From Thermochromatium tepidum ATCC 43061 (GTDB lineage Bacteria > Pseudomonadota > Gammaproteobacteria > Chromatiales > Chromatiaceae), in assembly GCF_009664085.1 (NCBI RefSeq), contig NZ_CP039268.1, positions 915,501-979,500 of the forward strand: 64,000 bases of DNA. The letters are read 5' to 3'. The notes under the pieces are model-generated. The model saw only the letters and a list, made by a program, of their open reading frames with translations, made no database searches and was not told where the DNA came from. A program made the translations under genes and the position numbers. Below, piece by piece: positions 56,807-64,000 of the stretch (its first letter is position 1; the number at the start of each line of letters is the position of its first letter).

Positions 56807-58147
56807 ATGCCCGCTCATCGCCACGGAACGCTCCCGCGTATTGGTTTCGTCAGTCTCGGCTGCCCCAAGGCCACGGTCGACTCCGAGCGCATCCTCACCC
56901 GGCTGCGCGCCGAGGGTTATCTCCTTCAGCCGACCCATGCCGAGGCCGATCTGGTCATCGTCAACACCTGTGGCTTCATCGACGCGGCGATCGATGAGTC
57001 ACTGGAGGCCATCGCCGAGGCGCTCGATGAGAACGGGCGGGTGATCGTCACCGGCTGTCTCGGGGCACGTGCGGAGCTGGTGCGCGCGCGTCATCCCGAG
57101 GTGCTCGCCATCACCGGCCCCCAGGCGTTGGAAGAGGTGATGGCCGCTGTGCACGCACATCTGCCCGCCCCACACGCCCCCTTCACCAGTCTCATCCCGC
57201 CCCCGGGCGTGCGTCTGACGCCGAGACACTATGCCTATCTGAAGATCTCAGAGGGCTGCAACCATGGCTGTCGCTTTTGCATCATCCCCAGTCTGCGCGG
57301 ACCCTTGGTCAGCCGCCCGATCGGTGAGGTCCTGGAGGAGGCCGGGCGTCTGGTCGAATCCGGGGTCCGCGAACTACTCGTGGTCGCGCAGGACACCGGC
57401 GCCTACGGGCTGGACCTGGGCCATCGGCCCGGGTTCTGGGGCGGGCGTCCACTGCGCACCCATATCACCGATCTGGCGCGGGCCCTGGGCGAGCTGCCGG
57501 CCTGGATCCGGTTGCACTATGTCTATCCCTATCCGCACGTCGATACGCTCATCCCGCTGATGGCCGAGGGGGTGATCCTGCCCTATCTGGACCTGCCGCT
57601 CCAGCATGGCAGTGAGTCGGTATTGCGTGCGATGCGCCGTCCGGCGGCCACCGAGAAGATGCTGGACCGTCTGGCGCGCTGGCGTGCCGAATGTCCCGAG
57701 CTGGTGCTGCGCAGCACCTTCATCGTCGGCTTTCCGGGCGAGACCCAGGACGACTTCGAGCAGTTGTTGGACTTCCTGCGCGCGGCGCGGCTCGACCGGG
57801 TCGGTTGTTTTCCCTATTCACCCGTCGCGGGCGCAGCGGCCAACGAGCTGCCGAATCCGGTGCCCGAGGCCGTCAAGCAGGAACGGCTGGAGCGCCTCAT
57901 GGCGGTCCAGGCCGAGATCAGCCGCGAGAAACTGGCTGCGCGCATCGGTCAGCGGCTCACTGTGCTGGTCGACACGGTGGAAGAGGACGCACTCATTGCC
58001 CGCAGTTATGGCGACGCCCCCGAGATCGACGGCGAGGTCATCATCGAGGGCGCCTGGGAGATCGATCCGGGCGACTTCATCGAGGTCGTGGTCACCGAAG
58101 CCAGCGAACACGACCTCTGGGCCCAGCCGGTCGATCCGGATGACTGA
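56807..58147 (+). CDS. rimO: Ribosomal protein S12 methylthiotransferase
   Basis: Radical-SAM enzyme that methylthiolates Asp of protein S12. N-terminal Fe-S ligands are C19, C55 and C84 ([31 protein letters not shown]); the SAM cluster ligands are C151, C155, C158 (CNHGCRFC); a TRAM domain ends the 446-residue protein. ATG 56807 ([19 protein letters not shown]) is the first start beyond the IS605 element; the frame itself continues into the element. No good ribosome binding site is seen, so the insertion may have removed native 5' signals. Confidence 0.94.
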   Translation: MPAHRHGTLPRIGFVSLGCPKATVDSERILTRLRAEGYLLQPTHAEADLVIVNTCGFIDAAIDESLEAIAEALDENGRVIVTGCLGARAELVRARHPEVLAITGPQALEEVMAAVHAHLPAPHAPFTSLIPPPGVRLTPRHYAYLKISEGCNHGCRFCIIPSLRGPLVSRPIGEVLEEAGRLVESGVRELLVVAQDTGAYGLDLGHRPGFWGGRPLRTHITDLARALGELPAWIRLHYVYPYPHVDTLIPLMAEGVILPYLDLPLQHGSESVLRAMRRPAATEKMLDRLARWRAECPELVLRSTFIVGFPGETQDDFEQLLDFLRAARLDRVGCFPYSPVAGAAANELPNPVPEAVKQERLERLMAVQAEISREKLAARIGQRLTVLVDTVEEDALIARSYGDAPEIDGEVIIEGAWEIDPGDFIEVVVTEASEHDLWAQPVDPDD

Positions 58148-58160
58148 TCGACCTTAAGGT

Positions 58161-58361
58161 TCAGAATGCCGGCCCGCTCTGCTTGCCGAGCCTTTTGAGG
58201 ATCAGGGCCAGCGGACAGAAACCGGTGAAGGCCGACTGGAATAGATTGGCGCCGACGAAGGCGGTGAACCACAGCCAGTAGGGGCTGACGAAATGGGCCA
58301 GGAGCAAGGAGATGAGGATGAAACCGCCGGCGACGGCCAAAACGATGCGTTCGATCGACAT
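58161..58361 (-). CDS. DUF2892-family inner membrane protein
   Basis: The 66-residue protein is [21 protein letters not shown], then [37 protein letters not shown], the pattern of the DUF2892/YgaP-tail family with two membrane helices and a single conserved cysteine in TGFCP. The start at 58361 excludes a longer extension unlike the family. It converges with rimO, leaving only 13 bases between them. Confidence 0.88.
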   Translation of the reverse strand: MSIERIVLAVAGGFILISLLLAHFVSPYWLWFTAFVGANLFQSAFTGFCPLALILKRLGKQSGPAF

Positions 58362-58523
58362 TGAATTCTCTACACTATGTAAGTGGGATGGATGGCGATC
58401 GGATCTTACTGAGTCGAGGCGGCCTTGTTCAACCGAGCCCGGATTCCAGCCACGACATAGCATCGTGCGCGGACACCAACCCCTGTGCGCATCTCAACGC
58501 GGGGTGGTTCTAGGGGTAGGGCG

Positions 58524-60152
58524 ATGAGTCAAGACGATCTGTCGGTTTTGATCGATGCACTGAGGCACTCTCGGGCCTATCCGCACGCAGTCGATGGCGT
58601 CGAGCATATCGAGACCCATATCTCGCATGTGCTGCTGGCCGGGGACTATGCCTACAAGTTCAAGAAGCCGCTCGATCTCGGCTTTTTGGATTTCTCGACC
58701 CTGGAGCGGCGCCGCTTCTATTGCGAGGAAGAGCTGCGGCTCAACCGCCGTCTGGCGCCGGAGCTCTATCTGGATGTGGTCACGGTCAATGGCACGCTCG
58801 AGGCGCCGCGCATCGCCGGCACTGGGCCTGTCTTGGAATATGGCGTGCGGATGCGCCGCTTTCCCCAGTCGGCCCTGCTCGACCGCCAGCCGGTGACGCC
58901 CGAGCTCATGACCCGCCTGGCCGAGCATATCGCCGACTTCCATGCCAGTCTTCCCCCGGCAGCGCCGGACACTGGTTTTGGTACGCCGGTGCGGGTGCTT
59001 GCCCCCATGTTGGAGAATCTGACCCAGATCCGCGTCCGGCTCGAAGATCCCGAGGTACTGGCGCGTCTGGATGTGCTGGAGACCTGGATTCGCGCCCGCT
59101 TCGAGACGCTGAAACCCGTGATCGAGCGGCGCCGGGTCGAGGGCTTCGTGCGCGAGTGTCATGGCGACATGCATCGCGGCAACATCGCCCTGGTTGAGGA
59201 TCGGATCCTGATCTTTGACGCCATCGAGTTCAACCCCAGTCTGCGCTGGATCGATACCGCCAGTGAGATCGCCTTTCTCATCATGGACCTGGAGCAGGAG
59301 GGCGCATATGGCGCCGCCCGGCGTTTCCTTAACCGCTATCTGGAGCTTAGCGGCGACTATGGCGCCCTCGCCATGCTCGATTTCTACAAGGTCTATCGCG
59401 CCCTGGTGCGGGCCAAGGTGCTCATGATCCGGTCGCGGCAGGATGACCTGCGGCCTGAAGAGGCCGCCGCCATTCGTGACGACTTCGCGCGCTATCTGGA
59501 ACTGGCCCTGTCCTATACCCAGAGGCGCCGTTGCCATCTGCTCATCGCCTGCGGGCTACCGGGGTCGGGCAAGAGTCGGCTCTCCTACCGTCTGCGCGAG
59601 GCGTTGCCGCTGATCCATCTGCGTTCGGACGTGGAGCGCAAGCGTCTGTTTGGACTGGGTGAGCTGGCGCGCACCGCCAGCAGCATCGATCAGGGCATCT
59701 ATTTCCCGCGTGCGACCGAATGGACTTACGATCGTCTGCATCGTCTGGCCGATGGGATCCTGGCCAGCGGCTATGATGTGCTGGTCGATGCCACCTTCCT
59801 TGCCCGCCACCGGCGCGAACACTTTGCCGCCTTGGCCCGCCGGCATCGGGCCGGATTTGCGATCCTGGCCCTGGAGGCCCCGCTGGAGGTCCTGCGCGAA
59901 CGGGTGGTGAGACGCCTCGCGCGGGGTAGAGACGTCTCCGAGGCCGATCTCTCGGTGCTGGAGCATCAGTATGCGAGCCGTCAGCCGTTGAGTGAGCAGG
60001 AACACAGCCGTGCGCTCGTCATCGATACCAGTCGCGATAACGCTTTCTCCGAGATCCTCGACCGTTTGCATGCACTGCTCGCCGCCGAGCCGAATTCGGC
60101 TCAGGACGCTCATGTCGGCTCACTGCCGGACGAATCCAGCCTGGCGCCCTAG
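58524..60152 (+). CDS. Aminoglycoside phosphotransferase-like and P-loop kinase fusion protein
   Basis: The 542-residue protein has two kinase-like halves. The N-terminal half (about 20-330) has a protein-kinase/APH fold with ISHVLLAGDYAYKFKKPLDLGF, the catalytic loop H213GDMHRGN and FDAIEFN. The C-terminal half (about 335-525) is a P-loop kinase with C-GLPGSGKS at 343-351, related to the gluconate-kinase/zeta-toxin group, with RSDVERKRLFG and LVDATF. The fusion is found in many proteobacteria as an uncharacterised conserved protein. The substrate is unknown. ATG 58524 is chosen over 58485 because of GGGGTAGGG just upstream. Confidence 0.85.
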   Translation: MSQDDLSVLIDALRHSRAYPHAVDGVEHIETHISHVLLAGDYAYKFKKPLDLGFLDFSTLERRRFYCEEELRLNRRLAPELYLDVVTVNGTLEAPRIAGTGPVLEYGVRMRRFPQSALLDRQPVTPELMTRLAEHIADFHASLPPAAPDTGFGTPVRVLAPMLENLTQIRVRLEDPEVLARLDVLETWIRARFETLKPVIERRRVEGFVRECHGDMHRGNIALVEDRILIFDAIEFNPSLRWIDTASEIAFLIMDLEQEGAYGAARRFLNRYLELSGDYGALAMLDFYKVYRALVRAKVLMIRSRQDDLRPEEAAAIRDDFARYLELALSYTQRRRCHLLIACGLPGSGKSRLSYRLREALPLIHLRSDVERKRLFGLGELARTASSIDQGIYFPRATEWTYDRLHRLADGILASGYDVLVDATFLARHRREHFAALARRHRAGFAILALEAPLEVLRERVVRRLARGRDVSEADLSVLEHQYASRQPLSEQEHSRALVIDTSRDNAFSEILDRLHALLAAEPNSAQDAHVGSLPDESSLAP

Positions 60153-60306
60153 CAGGGTCCAGACTGGGTCTGGGTGCTGCGATCCAGGGGAGTTACCGGC
60201 ACAATCGGCGCATGTCTCCCTCGAAGTCGTTGGCGCACGCGCACGCGAGGTGTCACAATAGACCTCCACCCCCCAATATATTCAAGCCGTGGTCGGCGAG
60301 GGAACG

Positions 60307-61524
60307 ATGTCGGATATCTTTCTCGGCCTACAACCGATTTTCGACCGGGATCAGCGGATCGTCGCCTATGAGCTCCTGTTTCGTAGTCTACTCGGTGGAT
60401 TCGAGAACGATCCGATCGATCCAGAGACTGCGACCTCGCAGGTGATCCTCAACGCCTTTTCTGACATCGGTGTCGAGCGCCTTGGATACGACAAGCTGCT
60501 GTTTTTGAATCTGACCGAGGGCCTGCTGACGAGCGATCTCATCGAGACCCTGCCACCGGAGCGGGTGGTGCTGGAGATCCTGGAGACGGTGCGCATCACC
60601 CCTCGTCTGGTCGAATCGGCCCGGCGTCTGGTCGAGCAGGGCTTTACCCTGGCCCTGGATGACTTCGTCTATACCCCCGAGTGGAGGCCCTTGGTCGAGA
60701 TCGCAGGGATCATCAAGTTCGATGTGCTCGGCGCCGATCGCGCCGCGATCAACGCCAAGCTCGCCACGCTCCCGCCTGGTCATCGCCCGCGTCTGCTCGC
60801 CGAGAAGATCGAGACTCGGCAACAGTTTCAAGACTGTCTCGATCTAGGCTTCGAGCTCTTTCAGGGCTATTACCTGGCCCATCCCGAGATCATCACCGGC
60901 AGACGTCCACCGGCCAACCGGCTTCATTCATTGCGTCTACTGGCGCGCCTGCAAGACGATGACATCGATCTGCACGAGATCGAGCAGATCGTCAGCCAGG
61001 ATGTCGCACTGAGCTATCGCTTGCTGCGTTTCATCGGGAATGCCGCGATCTGCCAGGGACGCCCGGTCCAGACCCTCAAGCAGGCCATCGCGCTCGTCGG
61101 TCTACGTACCATCCGTCAATGGGCAACCCTGCTCGGGCTGGGTGAGCTCGAGGCGGTCAATCCCTATAGCCTCACCCGCGCCCTGACCTATGCTCGATTC
61201 TGTCAGCTGGTCGGCGAGCATCACTTCCAGTCCGAGCGAGACGCCCTCTTCACCGTGGGGCTCTTCGCCAATCTCGACGAGATCCTACTCATCCCACTCG
61301 AGGAAGCGCTCCAGTATCTACCGCTCGCGGAGCGACTCAAGCGGGCCATCCTCGGGCACGAGGGTCTGCTCGGCCAGGTGCTGTCCTGGGCCAAGCGGTT
61401 TGAGGAGGGTGATCGCGGTCACTGGGTGTCCCAAGAAGGGGTGAGCTCCGAGAGTCTCATCCGGTATTTGCTCGAGGCCTTCGCCTGGGCGCGCGAGGTT
61501 CAGCGCCAGATCGAGGGGGGATGA
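60307..61524 (+). CDS. EAL-HDOD (YuxH-type) signalling protein
   Basis: The 405-residue protein has an N-terminal EAL-like domain (about 1-200): FLGLQPIFDRDQRIVAYELLFRS, where ELL replaces EAL, ALDDF and a KFD-type motif. A C-terminal HDOD domain (about 200-395) follows, with SYRLLRFIGNAAI and AIALVGLRTIRQWATLLGL. The EAL domain lacks several metal and catalytic residues in their canonical context, so it is probably a c-di-GMP or protein-binding module rather than a phosphodiesterase. ATG 60307 follows GGCGAGGGAACG. It converges on the EamA gene with 11 bases between. Confidence 0.88.
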   Translation: MSDIFLGLQPIFDRDQRIVAYELLFRSLLGGFENDPIDPETATSQVILNAFSDIGVERLGYDKLLFLNLTEGLLTSDLIETLPPERVVLEILETVRITPRLVESARRLVEQGFTLALDDFVYTPEWRPLVEIAGIIKFDVLGADRAAINAKLATLPPGHRPRLLAEKIETRQQFQDCLDLGFELFQGYYLAHPEIITGRRPPANRLHSLRLLARLQDDDIDLHEIEQIVSQDVALSYRLLRFIGNAAICQGRPVQTLKQAIALVGLRTIRQWATLLGLGELEAVNPYSLTRALTYARFCQLVGEHHFQSERDALFTVGLFANLDEILLIPLEEALQYLPLAERLKRAILGHEGLLGQVLSWAKRFEEGDRGHWVSQEGVSSESLIRYLLEAFAWAREVQRQIEGG

Positions 61525-61535
61525 CCCCGGGGCGC

Positions 61536-62411
61536 TCAGATGACGATCAGAACCACCCCTGCGAGCATCAGAACCCCAGCCGGCAGGCGCCGGCTCAGAC
61601 CGGGCTCGCGAAAGCACAGCGCGCCATAGAGGATGCCAAACAGCAGGCTGGTGCGCTTGACGGCGATCATATAGGCGACCTCGACCTGCTGGATCGCCAG
61701 GAAATGGGTGAAGACCATGACCCCGAGCCCACCGCCGACCAGAAGCACGGCCCAGGGATGCCGAGCGAGCCCACGCAGCCGACTCGGACGCGGAAGTACT
61801 ACGAACACGGCGACCGTGATCCCGAGCAGAGCGAAATAGAAGGCGCCGAAGGATTCGGGCGGCAGATAGCGCATCGCACCCTTGCCCAGGGTCGCGGTGA
61901 GCGCATAGAGGGTGGCGACTCCAAGCATCATCCTTGCCCCAGGCGCATCGAAGATGGCAACGAAGGGGGCGATCCAGCCGCGCCAGTGGCGCCAATGGGC
62001 ATGGTCGCTGTTGAGCAACCAGGCGCCGGCGACGACCAACAGAATCCCCAGAACCCCGCGTGCCGAGATCTGCTCGCCGAGCAGCAGCCAGGCCACGCCG
62101 ATCACGAATACCGGGGTGAAGGCCAGATAGGGCAGGGTGAGCGAGAGCGGGTGGTCGCGGATCGCTGTAGCATAAAGCCACATGGCGGCCATCTCCAGCG
62201 GCAGCATGACGCCCATCCAACCCCAGAAGGCCCAGGGTAGCTCGGTGATCGGCGGCATCCCCGACAACAGGGGGGTCATCAGCAGAGCTGGTATACAGAA
62301 GCGCACCACCAAGAGCTCACTCGCCGTGAGATCCTGCAACCAGGCCTTGGTCGCCGCGTCGGCGCTCGCGAGGGCGAAGGCGCAGATCAGCGCCAATGCG
62401 ATCCAGCTCAT
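61536..62411 (-). CDS. EamA/DMT-family transporter
   Basis: Inner membrane protein of 291 residues with about ten hydrophobic helices in two EamA repeats (ALALICAFALASADAATKAWLQ at the start, SLTLPYLAFTPVFVIGVAWLLLGEQIS in repeat 1, EVAYMIAVKRTSLLFGILYGALCFRE in repeat 2). Start MSWIALAL at 62411 overlaps the dusA stop (ATGA). An upstream in-frame extension of 87 residues is Arg-rich and runs through dusA, so it is rejected. Substrate is unknown. Confidence 0.88.
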   Translation of the reverse strand: MSWIALALICAFALASADAATKAWLQDLTASELLVVRFCIPALLMTPLLSGMPPITELPWAFWGWMGVMLPLEMAAMWLYATAIRDHPLSLTLPYLAFTPVFVIGVAWLLLGEQISARGVLGILLVVAGAWLLNSDHAHWRHWRGWIAPFVAIFDAPGARMMLGVATLYALTATLGKGAMRYLPPESFGAFYFALLGITVAVFVVLPRPSRLRGLARHPWAVLLVGGGLGVMVFTHFLAIQQVEVAYMIAVKRTSLLFGILYGALCFREPGLSRRLPAGVLMLAGVVLIVI

Positions 62412-63412
62412 GGATGCGCGCCGTCGCCGAACCCGAGTATCTCGACCCCAACACCTGGACGATGGAGCTGTTCGCTGATCCGCCGCCGCCAGGCGCGCGC
62501 GCCGGGTTGACCATGAAAGAGCCCGAGTAGATGGCGGCTCATGGCGCTCAACGGCACGCCGGCGGCCAGCTCGCGCTCGGCATAGTGGATGAAGGACTCC
62601 AACACCTCCAGGCGCGACGGCAGCGGATGCGCGTCGCCAAAGACGCGCCGATCGGCCTCGGCTAGGAGCCAAGGATTGTGGTAGGCCGCGCGCCCGATCA
62701 TGACGCCATCGAATGCGTTCAGGAAGGCGAGGGCGGCATCCAGGGTCGTGATGCCGCCATTGATGACGATCGGAAGACTCGGGAAGTCGCGCTTGAGGGC
62801 ACGCACGACCTCGTAATTCAAGGGGGGGATGTCGCGATTCTCATTTGGATTCAATCCCTTAAGCCAAGCCTTGCGCGCATGGACGATGATGGCATCACAC
62901 CCAGCGCGGCTTAGATGACCGACGAACTCCACCAGCTCGGCATAGCTATCGCGATCATCGATCCCAATCCGATGCTTGACCGTCACCGGCACCCGGACCA
63001 CTGCGCGCATCGCCGCCACGCACTCGGCCACCAGTTCCGGCTCGGCCATGAGACAGGCACCGAAGCGTCCATTCTGCACGCGGTCCGACGGGCAGCCGAC
63101 GTTGAGGTTGATCTCGTCATAGCCCCAGTCCTCGGCCATCCGGGCACAGTCGGCCAGATCCCTAGGGTCTGACCCACCGAGCTGGAGGGCGACCGGATGC
63201 TCGCTCGGGTCATAGCGGAGAAATCGCTCAGGATCGCCGTGGATCAGGGCGCCGGTGGCGATCATTTCGGTATAGAGCAGGGTATGGCGGCTGATCAGAC
63301 GCAGGAGGTAGCGACAGTGCCGGTCGGTCCAGTCGAGCATGGGCGCGACCGCCAAACGCCGGTTGTGTTGGAGCGCGAGACGTCGTGTGGTGCTGTCTGT
63401 CATCGGAGGCAT
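62408..63412 (-). CDS. dusA: tRNA-dihydrouridine(20/20a) synthase
   Basis: FMN enzyme that reduces uridines in the tRNA D loop. VAPMLDWTDRHCRYLLRLIS at the N terminus is characteristic of DusA, with NLNVGCPSDRVQNGRFGACLM (catalytic Cys in GACLM), HARKAWLKGLNPNENRDIPPL and NGGI. The start at 63412 (MPPMTDSTTRR) gives 334 residues; ATG 63403 is also possible, and neither has an obvious ribosome binding site. It is coupled to the EamA gene by a four-base overlap. Confidence 0.94.
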   Translation of the reverse strand: MPPMTDSTTRRLALQHNRRLAVAPMLDWTDRHCRYLLRLISRHTLLYTEMIATGALIHGDPERFLRYDPSEHPVALQLGGSDPRDLADCARMAEDWGYDEINLNVGCPSDRVQNGRFGACLMAEPELVAECVAAMRAVVRVPVTVKHRIGIDDRDSYAELVEFVGHLSRAGCDAIIVHARKAWLKGLNPNENRDIPPLNYEVVRALKRDFPSLPIVINGGITTLDAALAFLNAFDGVMIGRAAYHNPWLLAEADRRVFGDAHPLPSRLEVLESFIHYAERELAAGVPLSAMSRHLLGLFHGQPGARAWRRRISEQLHRPGVGVEILGFGDGAHP

Positions 63413-63513
63413 GAGCGTGTCTAGACTGAAATCAAGGTGCACAGCGTTTCTCAACGCGATCATCCATTCTCTCACGATCGATACCTCGCCGAATCAGATG
63501 CCGCCAAGTTGCC

Positions 63514-63519
63514 TATAAT
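63514..63519 (+). promoter_or_regulatory. Candidate -10 box before the binding-protein gene
   Basis: A perfect TATAAT stands at 63514-63519, 62 bases before the ATG at 63582. No good -35 sequence is found 16-18 bases upstream (GAATCA at 63491), so an activator-dependent or weak promoter is possible. Confidence 0.4.
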
Positions 63520-63581
63520 TCGCACTCTAGTCCTCATTCCCCACGATAGCGTCTCTAGGCCAAAGCCCGCCTGGACGATCC

Positions 63582-64000
63582 ATGACCGACTCCAACGCCA
63601 AACCGATTCGATTGGGACTCTTAAGTCCGCTGACCGGCCTGGTCTCACTCTATGGCCAGGAGATCGTCTGGGCCGGGCAGATCGCCTGCGACGAGGTCAA
63701 TGCCGCCGGCGGTGTCCTGGGGCGGCGTCTGGAACTGGTCGTCGAGGACGACGGCAGTCTGCCCGAGACCGCCGTGCCCGCCGCCGAGCGCCTGCTCGAT
63801 CAACACGGCTGCGTTGCCCTGATCGGCAACCTGCTCTCCAACGCGCGCATCGCCGTGGCCAGTCAGGTCGCCGCGGTGCGTCAGGTTCCCTATCTGAACT
63901 TCTCGTTCTACGAGGGCAGCATCTACAACCCCTATTTCTTCCATTTCGCCGCCCTGCCCAATCAGCAGATCGATCGCATGATCCCCTACATGGCGCGCGC
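63582..64000 (+). CDS. Type 1 periplasmic-binding-protein-like protein, N-terminal part
   Basis: The frame is open from ATG 63582 to the end of the window (139 codons). The product begins MTDSNAKPIRLGLLSPLTGL, then SLYGQEIVWAGQIACDEVNAAGGVLGRRLELVVEDDGSLPETAV, the fold of leucine/amide-binding (AmiC/LivJ-like) proteins. No signal peptide precedes the domain, so a cytoplasmic ligand sensor, perhaps fused to an output domain beyond the window, is more likely than a classic periplasmic binding protein. Function cannot be fixed without the rest. Confidence 0.8.
   Translation, partial: MTDSNAKPIRLGLLSPLTGLVSLYGQEIVWAGQIACDEVNAAGGVLGRRLELVVEDDGSLPETAVPAAERLLDQHGCVALIGNLLSNARIAVASQVAAVRQVPYLNFSFYEGSIYNPYFFHFAALPNQQIDRMIPYMAR

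Overview
This 64 kb window is high-GC chromosomal DNA of a gammaproteobacterium. Gene content and order fit the Chromatiales (purple sulfur bacteria and relatives): complete-type complex I, a nikKMLQO nickel transporter with NikR, the rimP-nusA-infB-rbfA-truB-rpsO-pnp cluster, dapA-bamC, nagZ-hpt, bioBFHCD and phosphoketolase. The family assignment is an inference from gene content. No 16S gene is present.

Layout. 1-8.4 kb: the 3' part of a nuo operon (nuoG partial, then nuoH to nuoN). 8.5-10.9 kb: dapA and bamC, separated by a 257-bp internally deleted derivative of an IS605-type element. 11.1-16.4 kb: tRNA-Leu(TAA), ubiA, then hpt-nagZ facing ftsH, and ibaG. 16.5-22.7 kb: prfC, argH, moeB, a frameshifted four-helix membrane gene, mtnP and a Pro/Ala-rich membrane protein. 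22.8-31.9 kb: the rimP-nusA-infB-rbfA-truB-rpsO-pnp cluster, whose leader has a good sigma-70 promoter followed by two intrinsic terminators. 32-35 kb: nikR with an upstream 57-residue membrane microprotein, a HerA-type ATPase and a small membrane protein. 35.0-38.6 kb: a small integron, made of a broken intI, a presumed attI, four gene cassettes each ended by an attC site, and an IS3-family remnant. 38.7-42.3 kb: the nikKMLQO ECF nickel transporter. 42.4-46.3 kb: coiled-coil, SPOR, HtrA-like and PBP4-like envelope genes. 46.4-51.2 kb: bioBFHCD behind a BirA-type operator, then comF. 52.3-55 kb: phosphoketolase and a 45-residue four-cysteine membrane protein. 55.1-56.8 kb: a complete IS605-type element (tnpA and tnpB). 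56.8-64 kb: rimO, a DUF2892 protein, an APH/P-loop kinase fusion, an EAL-HDOD protein, an EamA transporter, dusA and the start of a periplasmic-binding-protein-type gene.

How the genes work together. The integron lies between nikR and the nickel transporter operon that NikR probably controls. Its four cassettes pass a strict internal test: the six-base core at the start of each one is the reverse complement of the R'' core in its own attC. The two IS605-type copies share ends, and the short copy keeps the right-end segment that in this family encodes the TnpB guide RNA scaffold. The biotin genes form one transcription unit with an operator that covers the promoter -35 box.

Several genes were found that are too short for routine ORF calling: 32483-32656, 54814-54951 and the tRNA. 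The first and last genes are cut by the window edges. All functional calls rest on motif recognition by eye; no database search was run.
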